Shown here piece by piece: positions 34,793 through 43,873 of a stretch of 64,000 nt of DNA. The stretch's first letter is position 1; each line of letters starts with the position of its first letter. The notes below the pieces were generated by a model that was given only the letters and a program-made list of their open reading frames with translations, ran no database searches and was not told the origin of the DNA. The position numbers were made by a program, and so were the translations under genes. This stretch comes from Bacteroidia bacterium (GTDB taxonomy: Bacteria; Bacteroidota; Bacteroidia; Cytophagales; Cyclobacteriaceae), in the NCBI GenBank assembly GCA_030425425.1, contig JAUIAO010000006.1, positions 115,188 through 179,187 on the forward strand. Direction: 5' to 3'.

Positions 34793-37261
34793 TTATTTGT
34801 TAGCTTCCAATTCCAATTGTCGCTGTAGTTTAACAATCCGATCAGTAATCTGTTCGGAAGTAAGCTTCTGCCGACGTACTGTATCTACAAGAATTGGAAA
34901 AGCAAAAGGGGTCGGTTTTTTGGTGTGCTTCAATACAATCTTGTGCTGATTAATTCTTCTAACAGCTTCAAAAAGCCGGGAATGCTCCAATTGCATGTTC
35001 ATTACTTCTTCCATAGACTGGCGCACCAGCAGGTTGTCTTTATCATATTCTTCAAACACCTTAAAAATGATCCCAGAGGATGCCTGAAGATGTTTTGACT
35101 TAACATTTTTACCTGGATACCCCTGAAAAATCAACCCGGAAATGGTGGCAATATCACGGAATTGGCGCTGAGCCATCTCAGTCATATTGATAGATTCATA
35201 AACATCCTGCATCAATTCATCTTCAGAAAACAGATCCACCTCTAGCGCTTCTTCAATAGGTATTTCCTGATCAGAGAGTAACTCAAAACCATAATCATTC
35301 ATACTCATGGAAAAGGAGATTGGCAATATTCTACTAATCCGCAGTGCGGTGACGGCCGCCAGTACCTCATGTACAAACATCCCTTCAAAAGGATAAATAA
35401 ACACATGATGTCCAAATCTCGACTTGGTTTTTTCGATTAACAAGCTTTTTCTCGTGGGGATTTCTGACCAAGAGGACTGTAAGTCTAGAATAGGTTTTAT
35501 GGTCTGCATTTCTACATCATCAAATAACCCTTCCGCGGCTAATTCGAGTTTTTCTTTGATCTTCTCCGCGAGCATAGATGACAAAGGCAGTCTCCCTCCC
35601 ATCCATTGAGGAGTTATCCCGCTTTTTTTATTGGACATTTTCACCAAAACGGTCAGATCTTTGATTCTGACAAACTCCAGATTCCTGCCTGCAAACCAAA
35701 ACGTATTACCCGGGCTCAAACGGGAAATAAAACTTTCTTCGATGGTTCCGATGTGTCCACCAGATAGAAACTTCACTTTCAGTGCAGGGTCACCTACGAT
35801 GGTCCCTATTGAAAGCTTATGCCTGGTTGCTGCCTTTTTATTAATAATTTTATAAACTCCATCTTCATTGTAAACCCTGGCAAATTCATCATATTGCCCG
35901 AGCGTTTTACCTCCTGAAGTGATGAAATCTAAACACCAATTCCATTCTTCACCTGTTAACAATCGGTAACTGTAAGTCGTCTTAATTTCTTCGAGAATCT
36001 GTAAAGGCCTGAATCCTCCACTCACAGCCAGTGTGACCAAATACTGCACCAGCACATCCAGGCTTTTTTCAAGCGGCTTTCTGCTTTCAAAAGTTTTCTC
36101 TTCGATCGATTCCCTGAGCGCTGCTCCTTCCACCAGCTCCAGTGAATGTGTAGGTACAAAATATATCTTGCTCACTTCCCCCGGTCTGTGTCCACTTCGA
36201 CCAGCTCTTTGGAAGAATCTAGAAATCCCCTTGGGGCCACCGACCTGAATCACGGTATCCACCGGGCGAAAATCCACACCTAGATCGAGACTGGAAGTAC
36301 AAACAACCAGTTTCAGTTTTTCCTCGTGCAAAGCATCCTCTACCCACCCACGAATATCATGATCCATCGATCCATGATGCATGGCAATGGTACCTGCCAA
36401 CTGAGGTGCCTGATTCAAAATCGCCTGGTACCAAAGTTCCGTTTGTGACCTGGTATTGGTAAAAAGCAAAGTGGATTTACTTTGCTCAACGATCGGAATA
36501 ATCTTCGGCAATAGCTTAGTACCTAAATGTCCTGTCCAAGGGAATTTCTCTACTTCATCCGGTAAAATAGAAATGACCTCTACCTTCTTTTCGATTTCCG
36601 CCCTGATCACCACTCCAGCGATATTAAGGTCTTCACCTAAAATCACTCGCTTTGCTTGTGGCAAGTTTCCGATGGTGGCTGAAATGCCCCATATTTTCAA
36701 TCGGTGATCTGTTAAGCTTTTGAGTCGTGAAATTGCCAATTCAAGAGCAACACCACGTTTTGTTCCCAATATTTCATGCCATTCGTCTACAACTATGGCC
36801 TTAATGGATTTGAAAAAATTGGGATAATCACTTTGACTCAATAGCACATGAATGCTTTCAGGAGTAATAACGAGTGCCTGAGGTGCCTTTTTTTTCTGTT
36901 TTTGCCGTTCTGTGGTCGTAGTATCTCCCGTTCTGAGCCCGACACTCCACCGTAAATCCAAGTCATCACAAACCTGCTGCATAGCCCTCTGGATATCTTT
37001 GGCCAATGCTCTCAATGGTGTTACCCATAGTACTTGCACTTCCGGCAATACTTCTGAAGGTTCATGGTTTTTCAAAAACTCAAGAATACAGGGCATCCAC
37101 AGTGCATAGGTTTTACCACTCCCGGTAGGGGCGTTTAAGAGCCCGCTTTTTCCTTCCAAAAAGGCTTGCCATGCGTCGATTTGAAATTGATGTGGTGTCC
37201 ACTTCTTACTTTCAAACCACTGTAATGCGGGTAATAAATCTTTATTTAAACTTTGATCCAA
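34793..37261 (-). CDS. Ligase-associated DNA damage response DEXH-box helicase (Lhr type)
   Basis: An 822-residue superfamily 2 helicase of the Lhr group. Motif I is NAPTGSGKTYALW, motif II VVDEWHE (DEXH), motif III ISATIGNL and motif VI RFFQRAGRSGHRPG. The C-terminal half holds the winged-helix and DUF3516-like parts of the ligase-associated subfamily. It should translocate 3' to 5' on single-stranded DNA in repair with PdeM. The start codon lies inside the preceding DoxX gene (20-nt overlap). Ligase and exonuclease partners were not found in the window. Confidence 0.94.
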   Translation of the reverse strand: MDQSLNKDLLPALQWFESKKWTPHQFQIDAWQAFLEGKSGLLNAPTGSGKTYALWMPCILEFLKNHEPSEVLPEVQVLWVTPLRALAKDIQRAMQQVCDDLDLRWSVGLRTGDTTTTERQKQKKKAPQALVITPESIHVLLSQSDYPNFFKSIKAIVVDEWHEILGTKRGVALELAISRLKSLTDHRLKIWGISATIGNLPQAKRVILGEDLNIAGVVIRAEIEKKVEVISILPDEVEKFPWTGHLGTKLLPKIIPIVEQSKSTLLFTNTRSQTELWYQAILNQAPQLAGTIAMHHGSMDHDIRGWVEDALHEEKLKLVVCTSSLDLGVDFRPVDTVIQVGGPKGISRFFQRAGRSGHRPGEVSKIYFVPTHSLELVEGAALRESIEEKTFESRKPLEKSLDVLVQYLVTLAVSGGFRPLQILEEIKTTYSYRLLTGEEWNWCLDFITSGGKTLGQYDEFARVYNEDGVYKIINKKAATRHKLSIGTIVGDPALKVKFLSGGHIGTIEESFISRLSPGNTFWFAGRNLEFVRIKDLTVLVKMSNKKSGITPQWMGGRLPLSSMLAEKIKEKLELAAEGLFDDVEMQTIKPILDLQSSWSEIPTRKSLLIEKTKSRFGHHVFIYPFEGMFVHEVLAAVTALRISRILPISFSMSMNDYGFELLSDQEIPIEEALEVDLFSEDELMQDVYESINMTEMAQRQFRDIATISGLIFQGYPGKNVKSKHLQASSGIIFKVFEEYDKDNLLVRQSMEEVMNMQLEHSRLFEAVRRINQHKIVLKHTKKPTPFAFPILVDTVRRQKLTSEQITDRIVKLQRQLELEANK

Positions 37262-37628
37262 TTAGAGGTATTTCGTTTCGGCGCGACCAGAGAATGATCA
37301 GACTACTCACAAAAATAGCGAGTGCATAATAAAACAAAAGACCTCCATCTTCCATTACCTCAATACCCAGAGAAGTCAAATGAAAAAATATCGCTCCGGA
37401 AATCACTCCAAGTGACACCAGCGCACCATAGATTCTATAGCTATTCGTCAGCAGCAAGACACTCGCTATCAATTCTACTATCCCAGACCCAATTCTACCC
37501 CAGGGCTCCATACCCACTATGGAAAAAATATAGATACTTTCTTCACTTCCAGAGAATTTATAATATAAGGTCTGAAGTAATAAAAAGGCTGCTACGATGC
37601 TCAGGAGCCATTCTAGTTTGTTTTTCAT
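37242..37628 (-). CDS. DoxX-like membrane protein
   Basis: A 128-residue protein with four hydrophobic helices (about 8-25, 46-66, 72-92, 97-115), resembling the DoxX/MauE-like family: ELLASVLLLTNSYRIYG-type helix 2 after WGRIGSGIVELIASV and a polar turn in EVMEDGGLLFYYALA. DoxX proteins take part in redox or thiosulfate-linked membrane processes; the function here is unknown. It overlaps the helicase gene by 20 nt. Confidence 0.85.
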   Translation of the reverse strand: MKNKLEWLLSIVAAFLLLQTLYYKFSGSEESIYIFSIVGMEPWGRIGSGIVELIASVLLLTNSYRIYGALVSLGVISGAIFFHLTSLGIEVMEDGGLLFYYALAIFVSSLIILWSRRNEIPLIGSKFK

Positions 37629-37685
37629 CTTAGGTCCGGTTAATCAAATAAGGAAGATAATAAACAATTGCTTGAGAAACGGACA

Positions 37686-37727
37686 AAAAGAAAGCCCCCG
37701 TGCAAGAGTAAATCCTTTCCGGGGGCT
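37686..37727 (-). terminator. Probable intrinsic terminator after the response regulator
   Basis: GC-rich stem AGCCCCCG / CGGGGGCT with a 19-nt loop, followed on the minus strand by TTTCTTTTTG. It lies about 105 nt beyond the response-regulator stop. Confidence 0.7.
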
Positions 37728-37832
37728 AATCACCAACCTAACCTAACTAAATTCTTAATTACTTAACGGCAAACTACTGAGTAAATTGTATGTTTATTTG
37801 ATTACTATAATCGTGCCAGAAAAACACTTCGA

Positions 37833-38234
37833 TTAATCATAAATCATTTTAGAGGATTCTTTTTCAGATAGTAATCGCTGAAAAATCTCTTGCACATGCT
37901 CAAAATCCCAGGGTTTGGAAATATAAGCATGAATACCGAATTCATCATTGGCATCTTTCAACTCCTCCTTTTTCACAAATCCACTGAGGATAATTCTTTT
38001 AATATTTTCGTCAAATCCATGTACCTGTCTTAAAAAATCTGTCCCGATCAACTCAGGCATGCGATGATCAGATACCACAATATCGATTTTATTGGACTGC
38101 ACTATTTCGAATCCTTCAATTGGATTATCAGCTGTTAGTACTTTGTATATTCGCCTAAAGACAGACTTGAAGCTTCTCAGGTTTGCTCGCTCATCGTCAA
38201 CATAAAGTACTGTAAAATCTTTGGTTGGTCTCAT
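37833..38234 (-). CDS. Single-domain response regulator
   Basis: A 133-residue CheY-like receiver without an output domain. The acidic pocket is YVDDE (Asp13, Asp14), the phosphoacceptor is Asp56 in VVSDHRMPE, Ser84 is the conserved hydroxyl residue and Lys107 is in ISKPWDFEHV. The SDHRMPE and KPWDF wording is typical of receivers paired with HD-GYP or hybrid kinases. No histidine kinase is adjacent. Confidence 0.93.
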   Translation of the reverse strand: MRPTKDFTVLYVDDERANLRSFKSVFRRIYKVLTADNPIEGFEIVQSNKIDIVVSDHRMPELIGTDFLRQVHGFDENIKRIILSGFVKKEELKDANDEFGIHAYISKPWDFEHVQEIFQRLLSEKESSKMIYD

Positions 38235-38341
38235 AAGGATAGATTAAAGGCAGCAATTTATAACAGTGATTTCATTTCTACTAAAATAAAGGATGATTGA
38301 GTTGATTCATTGTGTGAGTATGACGATTCAGTCTCTAATCA

Positions 38342-38722
38342 TCACATAGCGCTTCTCTGCCGAAGACTGTGTAGAAAAGAGTATCCTGACATAAAAAAAC
38401 CAAATACCAACCCTGTAACCGAGATGATATCATAGGTAGCTCGAGACCAATTCGTACCAAGATAGCGCTCAAACATATAGCCCGTAAATGATGGATTCAA
38501 ATGTGTTTCCCCCAATGCTCTTTTCACATCCCAGTGCCAATCTGTAAGTGGGCAATATCCAATAGTTCCCACAAACAACCCTATTAGCAACCATACTACC
38601 AGAATAGCCAATAAACCAATCAGGTGTATTTTACGTGTTCTTGGAAAAATCCAACCTGTCAACATAAAGACAATGAAAATAGAATGAAAAGCGGTAAAGA
38701 AAATATCTAAGTAGTATAACAT
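38342..38722 (-). CDS. DUF2784 membrane protein
   Basis: A 126-residue protein with four hydrophobic helices. It matches DUF2784 through GWIFPRTRKIHLIGLL and the hallmark GYCPLTDWHWDVKRALGE followed by a short FTGYMFERYLG segment. The start was placed at the ATG at 38722; extending to 38830 would run translation through the terminator hairpin of the upstream gene and adds residues unlike the family. Function unknown. Confidence 0.87.
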   Translation of the reverse strand: MLYYLDIFFTAFHSIFIVFMLTGWIFPRTRKIHLIGLLAILVVWLLIGLFVGTIGYCPLTDWHWDVKRALGETHLNPSFTGYMFERYLGTNWSRATYDIISVTGLVFGFFMSGYSFLHSLRQRSAM

Positions 38723-38804
38723 GATTTTTGAAATTCTAAAATCATGCCAGACCGTAGTAAAGTCTTGCCAGATAGTTTGAAATCCTCGAATGAAAATCAC
38801 CTCT

Positions 38805-38842
38805 AAAAAAAAGATCCCCCTGGAAACCACTCCAGAGGGATC
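38805..38842 (-). terminator. Intrinsic terminator
   Basis: A 12-bp stem with one C-A mismatch (GATCCCCCTGGA / TCCAGAGGGATC, loop AACCAC) followed on the minus strand by eight Ts. It ends the small secreted protein gene at 38868. Confidence 0.9.
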
Positions 38843-38867
38843 AAACTACAGTAACCACAAAAAACTC

Positions 38868-39266
38868 TTATGATAGATCGATGAATTCCTTGACCTCTTT
38901 TTTGATCAGGTCAGACTTGACCCTCAAAGCGGCTGGGGAAACATTGACTAATTTTTTCAGAGATTCATACAACTCTGTCTTCCTCTTATAGTTCTTTTCA
39001 AAAGTCTTAGGATCGATTTCCGGTTCATCAGCTTTTTTCAATACTGAAAGGGTTTTCTTATCTTCTTTCAGCTGCTGTTTCATGAGTGGCATCAACTCTT
39101 CTATGGTTTCTCTCGCCACATGGAAATTGCGCACTTCCATGGCTTTGTGCAGCTTATCTGACAGCATCTCGAATGATTCTTCATCACTTACTGAAACTGC
39201 TTGTGCAGAAAGCACAAATGTGAAAAACGATAAAATAAGTGCTAAAATTCGATTAGTTGATTTCAT
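38868..39266 (-). CDS. Small secreted helical protein of unknown function
   Basis: A 132-residue exported protein when started at the ATG at 39266, giving the signal MKSTNRILALILSFFTFVLSAQA; a longer start at 39314 would bury the signal. The mature part is charged and mostly helical (MLSDKLHKAMEVRNFHVARETIEELMPLMKQQLKE, KNYKRKTELYESLKKL), perhaps a coiled coil. I recognise no family. Flanked by terminators on both sides, so monocistronic. Confidence 0.75.
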   Translation of the reverse strand: MKSTNRILALILSFFTFVLSAQAVSVSDEESFEMLSDKLHKAMEVRNFHVARETIEELMPLMKQQLKEDKKTLSVLKKADEPEIDPKTFEKNYKRKTELYESLKKLVNVSPAALRVKSDLIKKEVKEFIDLS

Positions 39267-39427
39267 AATAGTTGGGGATTGGCTTAGGCAAATATAGCAA
39301 TATTTTATTAACATCCTAATTTACAGACATTTAACTACCCTATATTAAACCTAACATTAAAACATAAACACCTAACTAGTCTAAACAAACTTCAAAACCT
39401 CTCACCATATTCTAGAGACATAAACAC

Positions 39428-39464
39428 AAAAAAAGCCCCTTCAGATTGCTCTGAAGGGGCTTTT
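39428..39464 (-). terminator. Intrinsic terminator after hppA
   Basis: Perfect 15-bp stem AAAAGCCCCTTCAGA-TTGC-TCTGAAGGGGCTTTT with a T-run on the minus strand, 17 nt past the hppA stop. Confidence 0.93.
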
Positions 39465-39480
39465 AAGGGAACTTTTGGAA

Positions 39481-41829
39481 TTATTTAAGCTTCTCTATTT
39501 CAGCTTCCACCTTCTCCTTGGTTCCTTCTATAACTTTAGTTTCAACTTCATCACCTTCTGTGATAGTGATTTCAGCTTTCATGTTCTCACTTTCTTCTGA
39601 TGCCTCAATCTTCACTTGTATCTCTTTCGTCTCCACTACCTGCTCAATGACTTCACTTGTGGCAGATGACCCGTGTCCTCCCTGACCATAAATCTCTCCC
39701 AGGATCGGAGCAATAACTAATCCTACCAAGCAAGTCAATTTGATAAGTATATTCATGGATGGACCAGAAGTATCTTTGAAAGGATCACCCACGGTATCTC
39801 CGGTTACCGCTGCTTTGTGCGCTTCAGATCCTTTGTAAGTCATCTCACCATCTATCTCTACACCCGCTTCAAACGACTTTTTAGCGTTATCCCATGCACC
39901 ACCAGCATTGTTTTGGAAGATAGCCCAGAGCACACCTGATACAGCCACTCCGGCCATGTAACTTCCCAAAGCCTCAGGTCCCATCAGGAATCCAATCAAT
40001 AAAGGAGCAACGATAGTAATTGCACCTGGAAGCATCATTTCTCTGATAGCAGCTTTAGTAGAGATATCTACACATTTTCCATATTCTGGCTCACCAGTCC
40101 CTTCCATGATACCAGGAATCTCTTTGAATTGTCTTCTTACTTCTTTCACCATCTCCATTGCAGCTTTACCAACAGATCTCATAGCAAGAGCCGAGAAAAC
40201 TACAGGGACCATCCCACCGATGAACAGAGCTGCAAGCACATCTGCTTTGAAGATGTTAATCCCGTCAATACCCGTGAAGGTCACATAAGCAGCAAAAAGC
40301 GCAAGAGCTGTCAAAGCTGCAGATGCAATAGCAAAACCTTTACCCACAGCAGCTGTAGTATTACCTACCGAATCAAGAATATCTGTTCTCTCTCTAACTT
40401 CTTTTGGCAATTCGCTCATTTCAGCAATACCTCCTGCATTATCAGCGATTGGTCCAAATGCATCAATCGCCAACTGCATAGCTGTGGTCGCCATCATTGC
40501 AGAAGCTGCAATTCCTACACCATAGAATCCAGCCAGGGCATAAGCTCCCCAAATCGCTCCAGCAAAAAGAAGAATCGGACCGAAAGTAGAAATCATTCCT
40601 GTAGAAAGGCCAGCAATAATGTTTGTAGCCGCTCCAGTAGATGAATTATGAACAATATCCAAAACTGGCTTCTTGCCCAGTCCGGTATAGTACTCTGTCA
40701 TGTAAGAGATCGTTCCTCCTACAAATAATCCGATCAATACAGCGTAATACACATATCTGTAAGAGAAGGTCTTAATTCCCTCTCCGAAAAAGCTCATTGA
40801 AATGGTCTCTGGTAATAGATGCTGGATTACAAACCAACATGCGACAGCTGTCAGCAAAATAGATCCCCAGTTGCCTTTGTTTAATGCTCCCTGAACCTGT
40901 GATTCTTTGGCATTGTTGTCAGAGATTCTGATAAATAATGTACCAATGATCGAGAAGATAATTCCCAAACCTGCAATCACCAATGGCAATAAAATTGGTC
41001 CGATACCATTGAACGCATCGTCAATAGAACCACCCATGTCTCTGATCACATAATTCCCTAAAACCATTGAAGCCAAAACGGTAGCAACATAAGAACCGAA
41101 CAAATCGGCACCCATTCCAGCTACGTCACCTACATTATCACCTACATTATCAGCGATAGTTGCCGGGTTTCTAGGATCATCTTCAGGAATTCCCGCTTCT
41201 ACTTTTCCTACCAGATCAGCTCCTACATCCGCAGCTTTGGTATAGATACCACCACCTACTCTGGCAAATAATGCGATAGATTCTGCACCCAATGAAAATC
41301 CTGCCAATGCTTCAAGTACCATGGTCATGTCTTCATTATTGGTCCAGTCGCCTCCCATAAACCATTTGAAAAGCAGGATGAAAAGCATACTCAGGCCAAA
41401 TACGGCCAATCCTGCCACACCTAGTCCCATCACGGTACCACCAGTAAAACTCACTTTCAATGCTTCTGGCAAAGATGTTCTGGCAGCCTGTGTTGTCCTG
41501 ATGTTCGCAGCTGTAGCGATTCTCATTCCAATATTACCAGCAATGGCTGAAAAAACTGCTCCAATTACAAATGCTACTACGATAAACCAATGGGTGGTTT
41601 CTACTAAGCTTGAAATAACTCCCAATAAAGCCCCAGCGATTACTACGAAAATCGCTAAGACTTTATACTCCGCATGCAAAAATGCCAACGCCCCCTCACG
41701 GATGTGATTGGCGATAGACTCCATGTTACTTTCTCCTGTGTCTTGCTTATTTACCCATAGTGACTTGAAGATCATCACTACGATCCCGATCAATGCCAAT
41801 AAAGGCACTGCATAAAACAAATAGCTCAT
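39481..41829 (-). CDS. hppA: Membrane-bound ion-pumping pyrophosphatase
   Basis: Hydrolyses pyrophosphate and pumps Na+ and/or H+ across the inner membrane. The 782-residue protein has about 16 transmembrane helices and the acidic substrate loops [43 protein letters not shown] and [15 protein letters not shown]. The [13 protein letters not shown] motif has Ala where K+-independent enzymes have Lys, predicting K+ dependence and hence likely Na+ pumping. A 55-residue soluble tail ([16 protein letters not shown] to the end) rich in Glu and Lys follows the last helix and is not part of the usual enzyme. A -7 box lies 30 nt upstream. Confidence 0.97.
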   Translation of the reverse strand: MSYLFYAVPLLALIGIVVMIFKSLWVNKQDTGESNMESIANHIREGALAFLHAEYKVLAIFVVIAGALLGVISSLVETTHWFIVVAFVIGAVFSAIAGNIGMRIATAANIRTTQAARTSLPEALKVSFTGGTVMGLGVAGLAVFGLSMLFILLFKWFMGGDWTNNEDMTMVLEALAGFSLGAESIALFARVGGGIYTKAADVGADLVGKVEAGIPEDDPRNPATIADNVGDNVGDVAGMGADLFGSYVATVLASMVLGNYVIRDMGGSIDDAFNGIGPILLPLVIAGLGIIFSIIGTLFIRISDNNAKESQVQGALNKGNWGSILLTAVACWFVIQHLLPETISMSFFGEGIKTFSYRYVYYAVLIGLFVGGTISYMTEYYTGLGKKPVLDIVHNSSTGAATNIIAGLSTGMISTFGPILLFAGAIWGAYALAGFYGVGIAASAMMATTAMQLAIDAFGPIADNAGGIAEMSELPKEVRERTDILDSVGNTTAAVGKGFAIASAALTALALFAAYVTFTGIDGINIFKADVLAALFIGGMVPVVFSALAMRSVGKAAMEMVKEVRRQFKEIPGIMEGTGEPEYGKCVDISTKAAIREMMLPGAITIVAPLLIGFLMGPEALGSYMAGVAVSGVLWAIFQNNAGGAWDNAKKSFEAGVEIDGEMTYKGSEAHKAAVTGDTVGDPFKDTSGPSMNILIKLTCLVGLVIAPILGEIYGQGGHGSSATSEVIEQVVETKEIQVKIEASEESENMKAEITITEGDEVETKVIEGTKEKVEAEIEKLK

Positions 41830-41858
41830 AATTGTGTATAGATTTTTAAAAAGATGTG

Positions 41859-41866
41859 CAAAGATA
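41859..41866 (-). promoter_or_regulatory. Candidate -7 box of hppA
   Basis: Minus-strand TATCTTTG fits TAnnTTTG, about 30 nt upstream of the hppA start. The -33 region (ATTTATTAGG) is not a clean TTTG. Confidence 0.45.
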
Positions 41867-41981
41867 ACCGACCTAATAAATTATAAAAATGTAAATCTGA
41901 CAGGTTTTAAACCATCTGATATTGCGGATTTTATAAAAGCCGAAAATTGTGGTGTTCGATCAGAAATTCTACAACTGCCAC

Positions 41982-42683
41982 CTATCCTTTCAATGGTCTT
42001 ACAGAACTCATTCCACCATCTACATGCAACACCTGACCTGTGACCCAGGAGCTCTCTGACGAGAGTAGATAAATTGCCGCTGAAGCAATATCCTCAGGCT
42101 GACCTACTCTTCCCAAAGGATGTCTGTCGGCTGAAGCATCTCTTTTCTGATCGGTGGATAGAAGTGATTTTGCCAATGGCGTATCTGTTAGACTCGGTGC
42201 TACAGCGTTTACTCGAATGCCTGATGGTGCCAACTCAGCTGCCAATGATTTAGTAAGACCCTCCACTGCTCCTTTTGATGCAGCTATAGTAGCATGAAAA
42301 CTCATCCCTTGAGAAACGGCAACAGTGCTAAACATCACAATGCTCGCACTTTTTGATGCCTTCAATGATTTCAAACAGCCCTTAATCACCTTCACGGCAC
42401 CCACTAAGTTGATTTCAAAGTCATGAGAAAAATCTGTCGGCTTCAGTGCCTGAAAAGGTTTCAAATTGATACTACCTGGACAATAAACGATCCCATGAAG
42501 CTCATCAGGAACAGCAGAAAGATCCAAAGAGTCACTGGTCACATCCAATTGGATATTTTGGACACCCTCTACCTCTGTTCGTGATGCGTTGATCACATGG
42601 TCTCCATTCTTGAGACAGGAATCTAGAATCGCCTTACCGATACCGCTACTTCCTCCTACTATTAAAATGTTCCTTTGACTCAT
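41982..42683 (-). CDS. SDR-family oxidoreductase lacking the catalytic tyrosine
   Basis: A 233-residue short-chain dehydrogenase with the glycine motif GGSSGIGKAI (10-19), Asp47 for the adenine ring, Asn92, and FSTVAVSQG for the serine region. The YxxxK pair is broken: Lys137 is in place but residue 133 is Ile (TIAASK), so ordinary dehydrogenase catalysis is doubtful. The C-terminal WVTGQVLHVDGGMSS is normal. It lies 11 nt after folE and near a PTPS gene, the position expected of a sepiapterin-reductase-like enzyme of pterin synthesis (inference). Confidence 0.9.
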   Translation of the reverse strand: MSQRNILIVGGSSGIGKAILDSCLKNGDHVINASRTEVEGVQNIQLDVTSDSLDLSAVPDELHGIVYCPGSINLKPFQALKPTDFSHDFEINLVGAVKVIKGCLKSLKASKSASIVMFSTVAVSQGMSFHATIAASKGAVEGLTKSLAAELAPSGIRVNAVAPSLTDTPLAKSLLSTDQKRDASADRHPLGRVGQPEDIASAAIYLLSSESSWVTGQVLHVDGGMSSVRPLKG

Positions 42684-42694
42684 TCTCGTTGATC

Positions 42695-43396
42695 TTATTT
42701 CAGGTCAGTTTTTGAATTGATATAATTCAAGAATTCTGTTTTTACATCCTGACTTTTGAACTTGCCATCAAAATACGCCGTACCTGTCATACTATTGGTG
42801 TCGTTCACTCCTCTGGACGAAACACACATGTGTGTGGCATCAAGAACTACTGCCACATCTTCTGTTTGAAGAACTTCCTTTAGTTCATTGGCAATCTGCA
42901 CGGTCAACCTTTCCTGAACCTGGGGTCTTTTTGCATAATACTGTACTATCCGGTTGATCTTCGACAATCCAATTACCTTTCCGCTGGAAATATATGCCAC
43001 ATGTGCTTTACCATATATCGGCACGAAATGATGCTCACAGTGAGAGTAGAACGTGATATCCTTCTCCACCAGCATCTGATCATACCTGTATTTGTTCTCA
43101 AAAAGTTTGGCGATTGGTTTGTTCTTAGGATTCAATCCGCTGAATACCTCCTGAACGTACATTTTGGCCACTCTTCTTGGTGTTCCCTGCAGACTATCAT
43201 CGTCCAGATCCAATCCAAGGATCAGCATAATTTCCTTGAAATGCTTTTCAATCAATTCCATTTTGAGATCATCATCCATCTCAAACGCATCTGCTCTCAT
43301 AGGCGTATTATCTGCACTGCCTACATGATCCTCACCAAAATCATCAATATCTTCCATACTAAGCGGGGTATTCAACAAAGTTTCTTTCTGTTTCAT
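42695..43396 (-). CDS. folE: GTP cyclohydrolase I
   Basis: Turns GTP into dihydroneopterin triphosphate, the entry point to folate and tetrahydropterins. The 233-residue protein has the zinc ligands in FYSHCEHHFVPIYG and THMCVSSRGVNDTNS, plus KVIGLSKINRIVQYYAKRPQVQERLT. An acidic N-terminal extension of about 45 residues precedes the core, as in many eukaryotic and bacterial type I enzymes. The start lies 38 nt inside the upstream PTPS gene, so the two are coupled. Confidence 0.96.
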   Translation of the reverse strand: MKQKETLLNTPLSMEDIDDFGEDHVGSADNTPMRADAFEMDDDLKMELIEKHFKEIMLILGLDLDDDSLQGTPRRVAKMYVQEVFSGLNPKNKPIAKLFENKYRYDQMLVEKDITFYSHCEHHFVPIYGKAHVAYISSGKVIGLSKINRIVQYYAKRPQVQERLTVQIANELKEVLQTEDVAVVLDATHMCVSSRGVNDTNSMTGTAYFDGKFKSQDVKTEFLNYINSKTDLK

Positions 43397-43766
43397 AAAG
43401 CCTTATTTGTAAGTCTAATTTTTGATCAATCTTTTCCCGCAAAATGTTGTAAATCGCTATAGCGATGTTCTCTGCTGAAGGATTGACATTTTTAAATTCT
43501 TCTGTATCCAGGTTTAAATTCTTGTGATCAAACCGATCTAAAACATTTTCTTTGATCAGGTCGCTCAATATTTTCATATCGTACACGTACCCTGTGTTTG
43601 GGTCAGGCTCTCCTACCAGCTTCACAATCAAGTCATAATTGTGACCATGCCAATTGGGATTGTTGCATTTTCCAAAAACCTCCTCATTCCTGTCTGCGCT
43701 CCATTCGGGATTATTAAGACGATGTGCTGCGTTAAAATGTTCTTTCCGAAATACGGCTACTTTCAT
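43359..43766 (-). CDS. 6-pyruvoyl-tetrahydropterin synthase-type protein
   Basis: A 135-residue pterin synthase. Zinc ligands His15, His40 and His42; catalytic Cys34, Asp80-His81 and Glu125. The motif CNNPNWHGH has five residues between Cys and HGH, as in animal PTPS (CNNPNGHGH), while QueD for queuosine has three. The run FDHKNLNLD and ENIAIAIYNIL also look like mammalian PTPS. This favours a tetrahydrobiopterin-like product rather than 6-carboxytetrahydropterin, although database annotation will often say the latter. It overlaps folE and precedes an SDR gene. Confidence 0.9.
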   Translation of the reverse strand: MKVAVFRKEHFNAAHRLNNPEWSADRNEEVFGKCNNPNWHGHNYDLIVKLVGEPDPNTGYVYDMKILSDLIKENVLDRFDHKNLNLDTEEFKNVNPSAENIAIAIYNILREKIDQKLDLQIRLYETERNFVEYPA

Positions 43767-43873
43767 GTTCTGGTATTTTCGGCAAAATAGCCTTTAATTA
43801 ATCAATTACATGCAGAAACATAATGCAATCATATTTTGTTCAGAGTTTGACTTAAATAATTAAACAAAATAAC

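Noticed and set aside
38723-38830. 36-residue N-terminal extension of the DUF2784 protein
   Set aside because: It would start inside the upstream gene's terminator hairpin; the family's own start fits the ATG at 38722.
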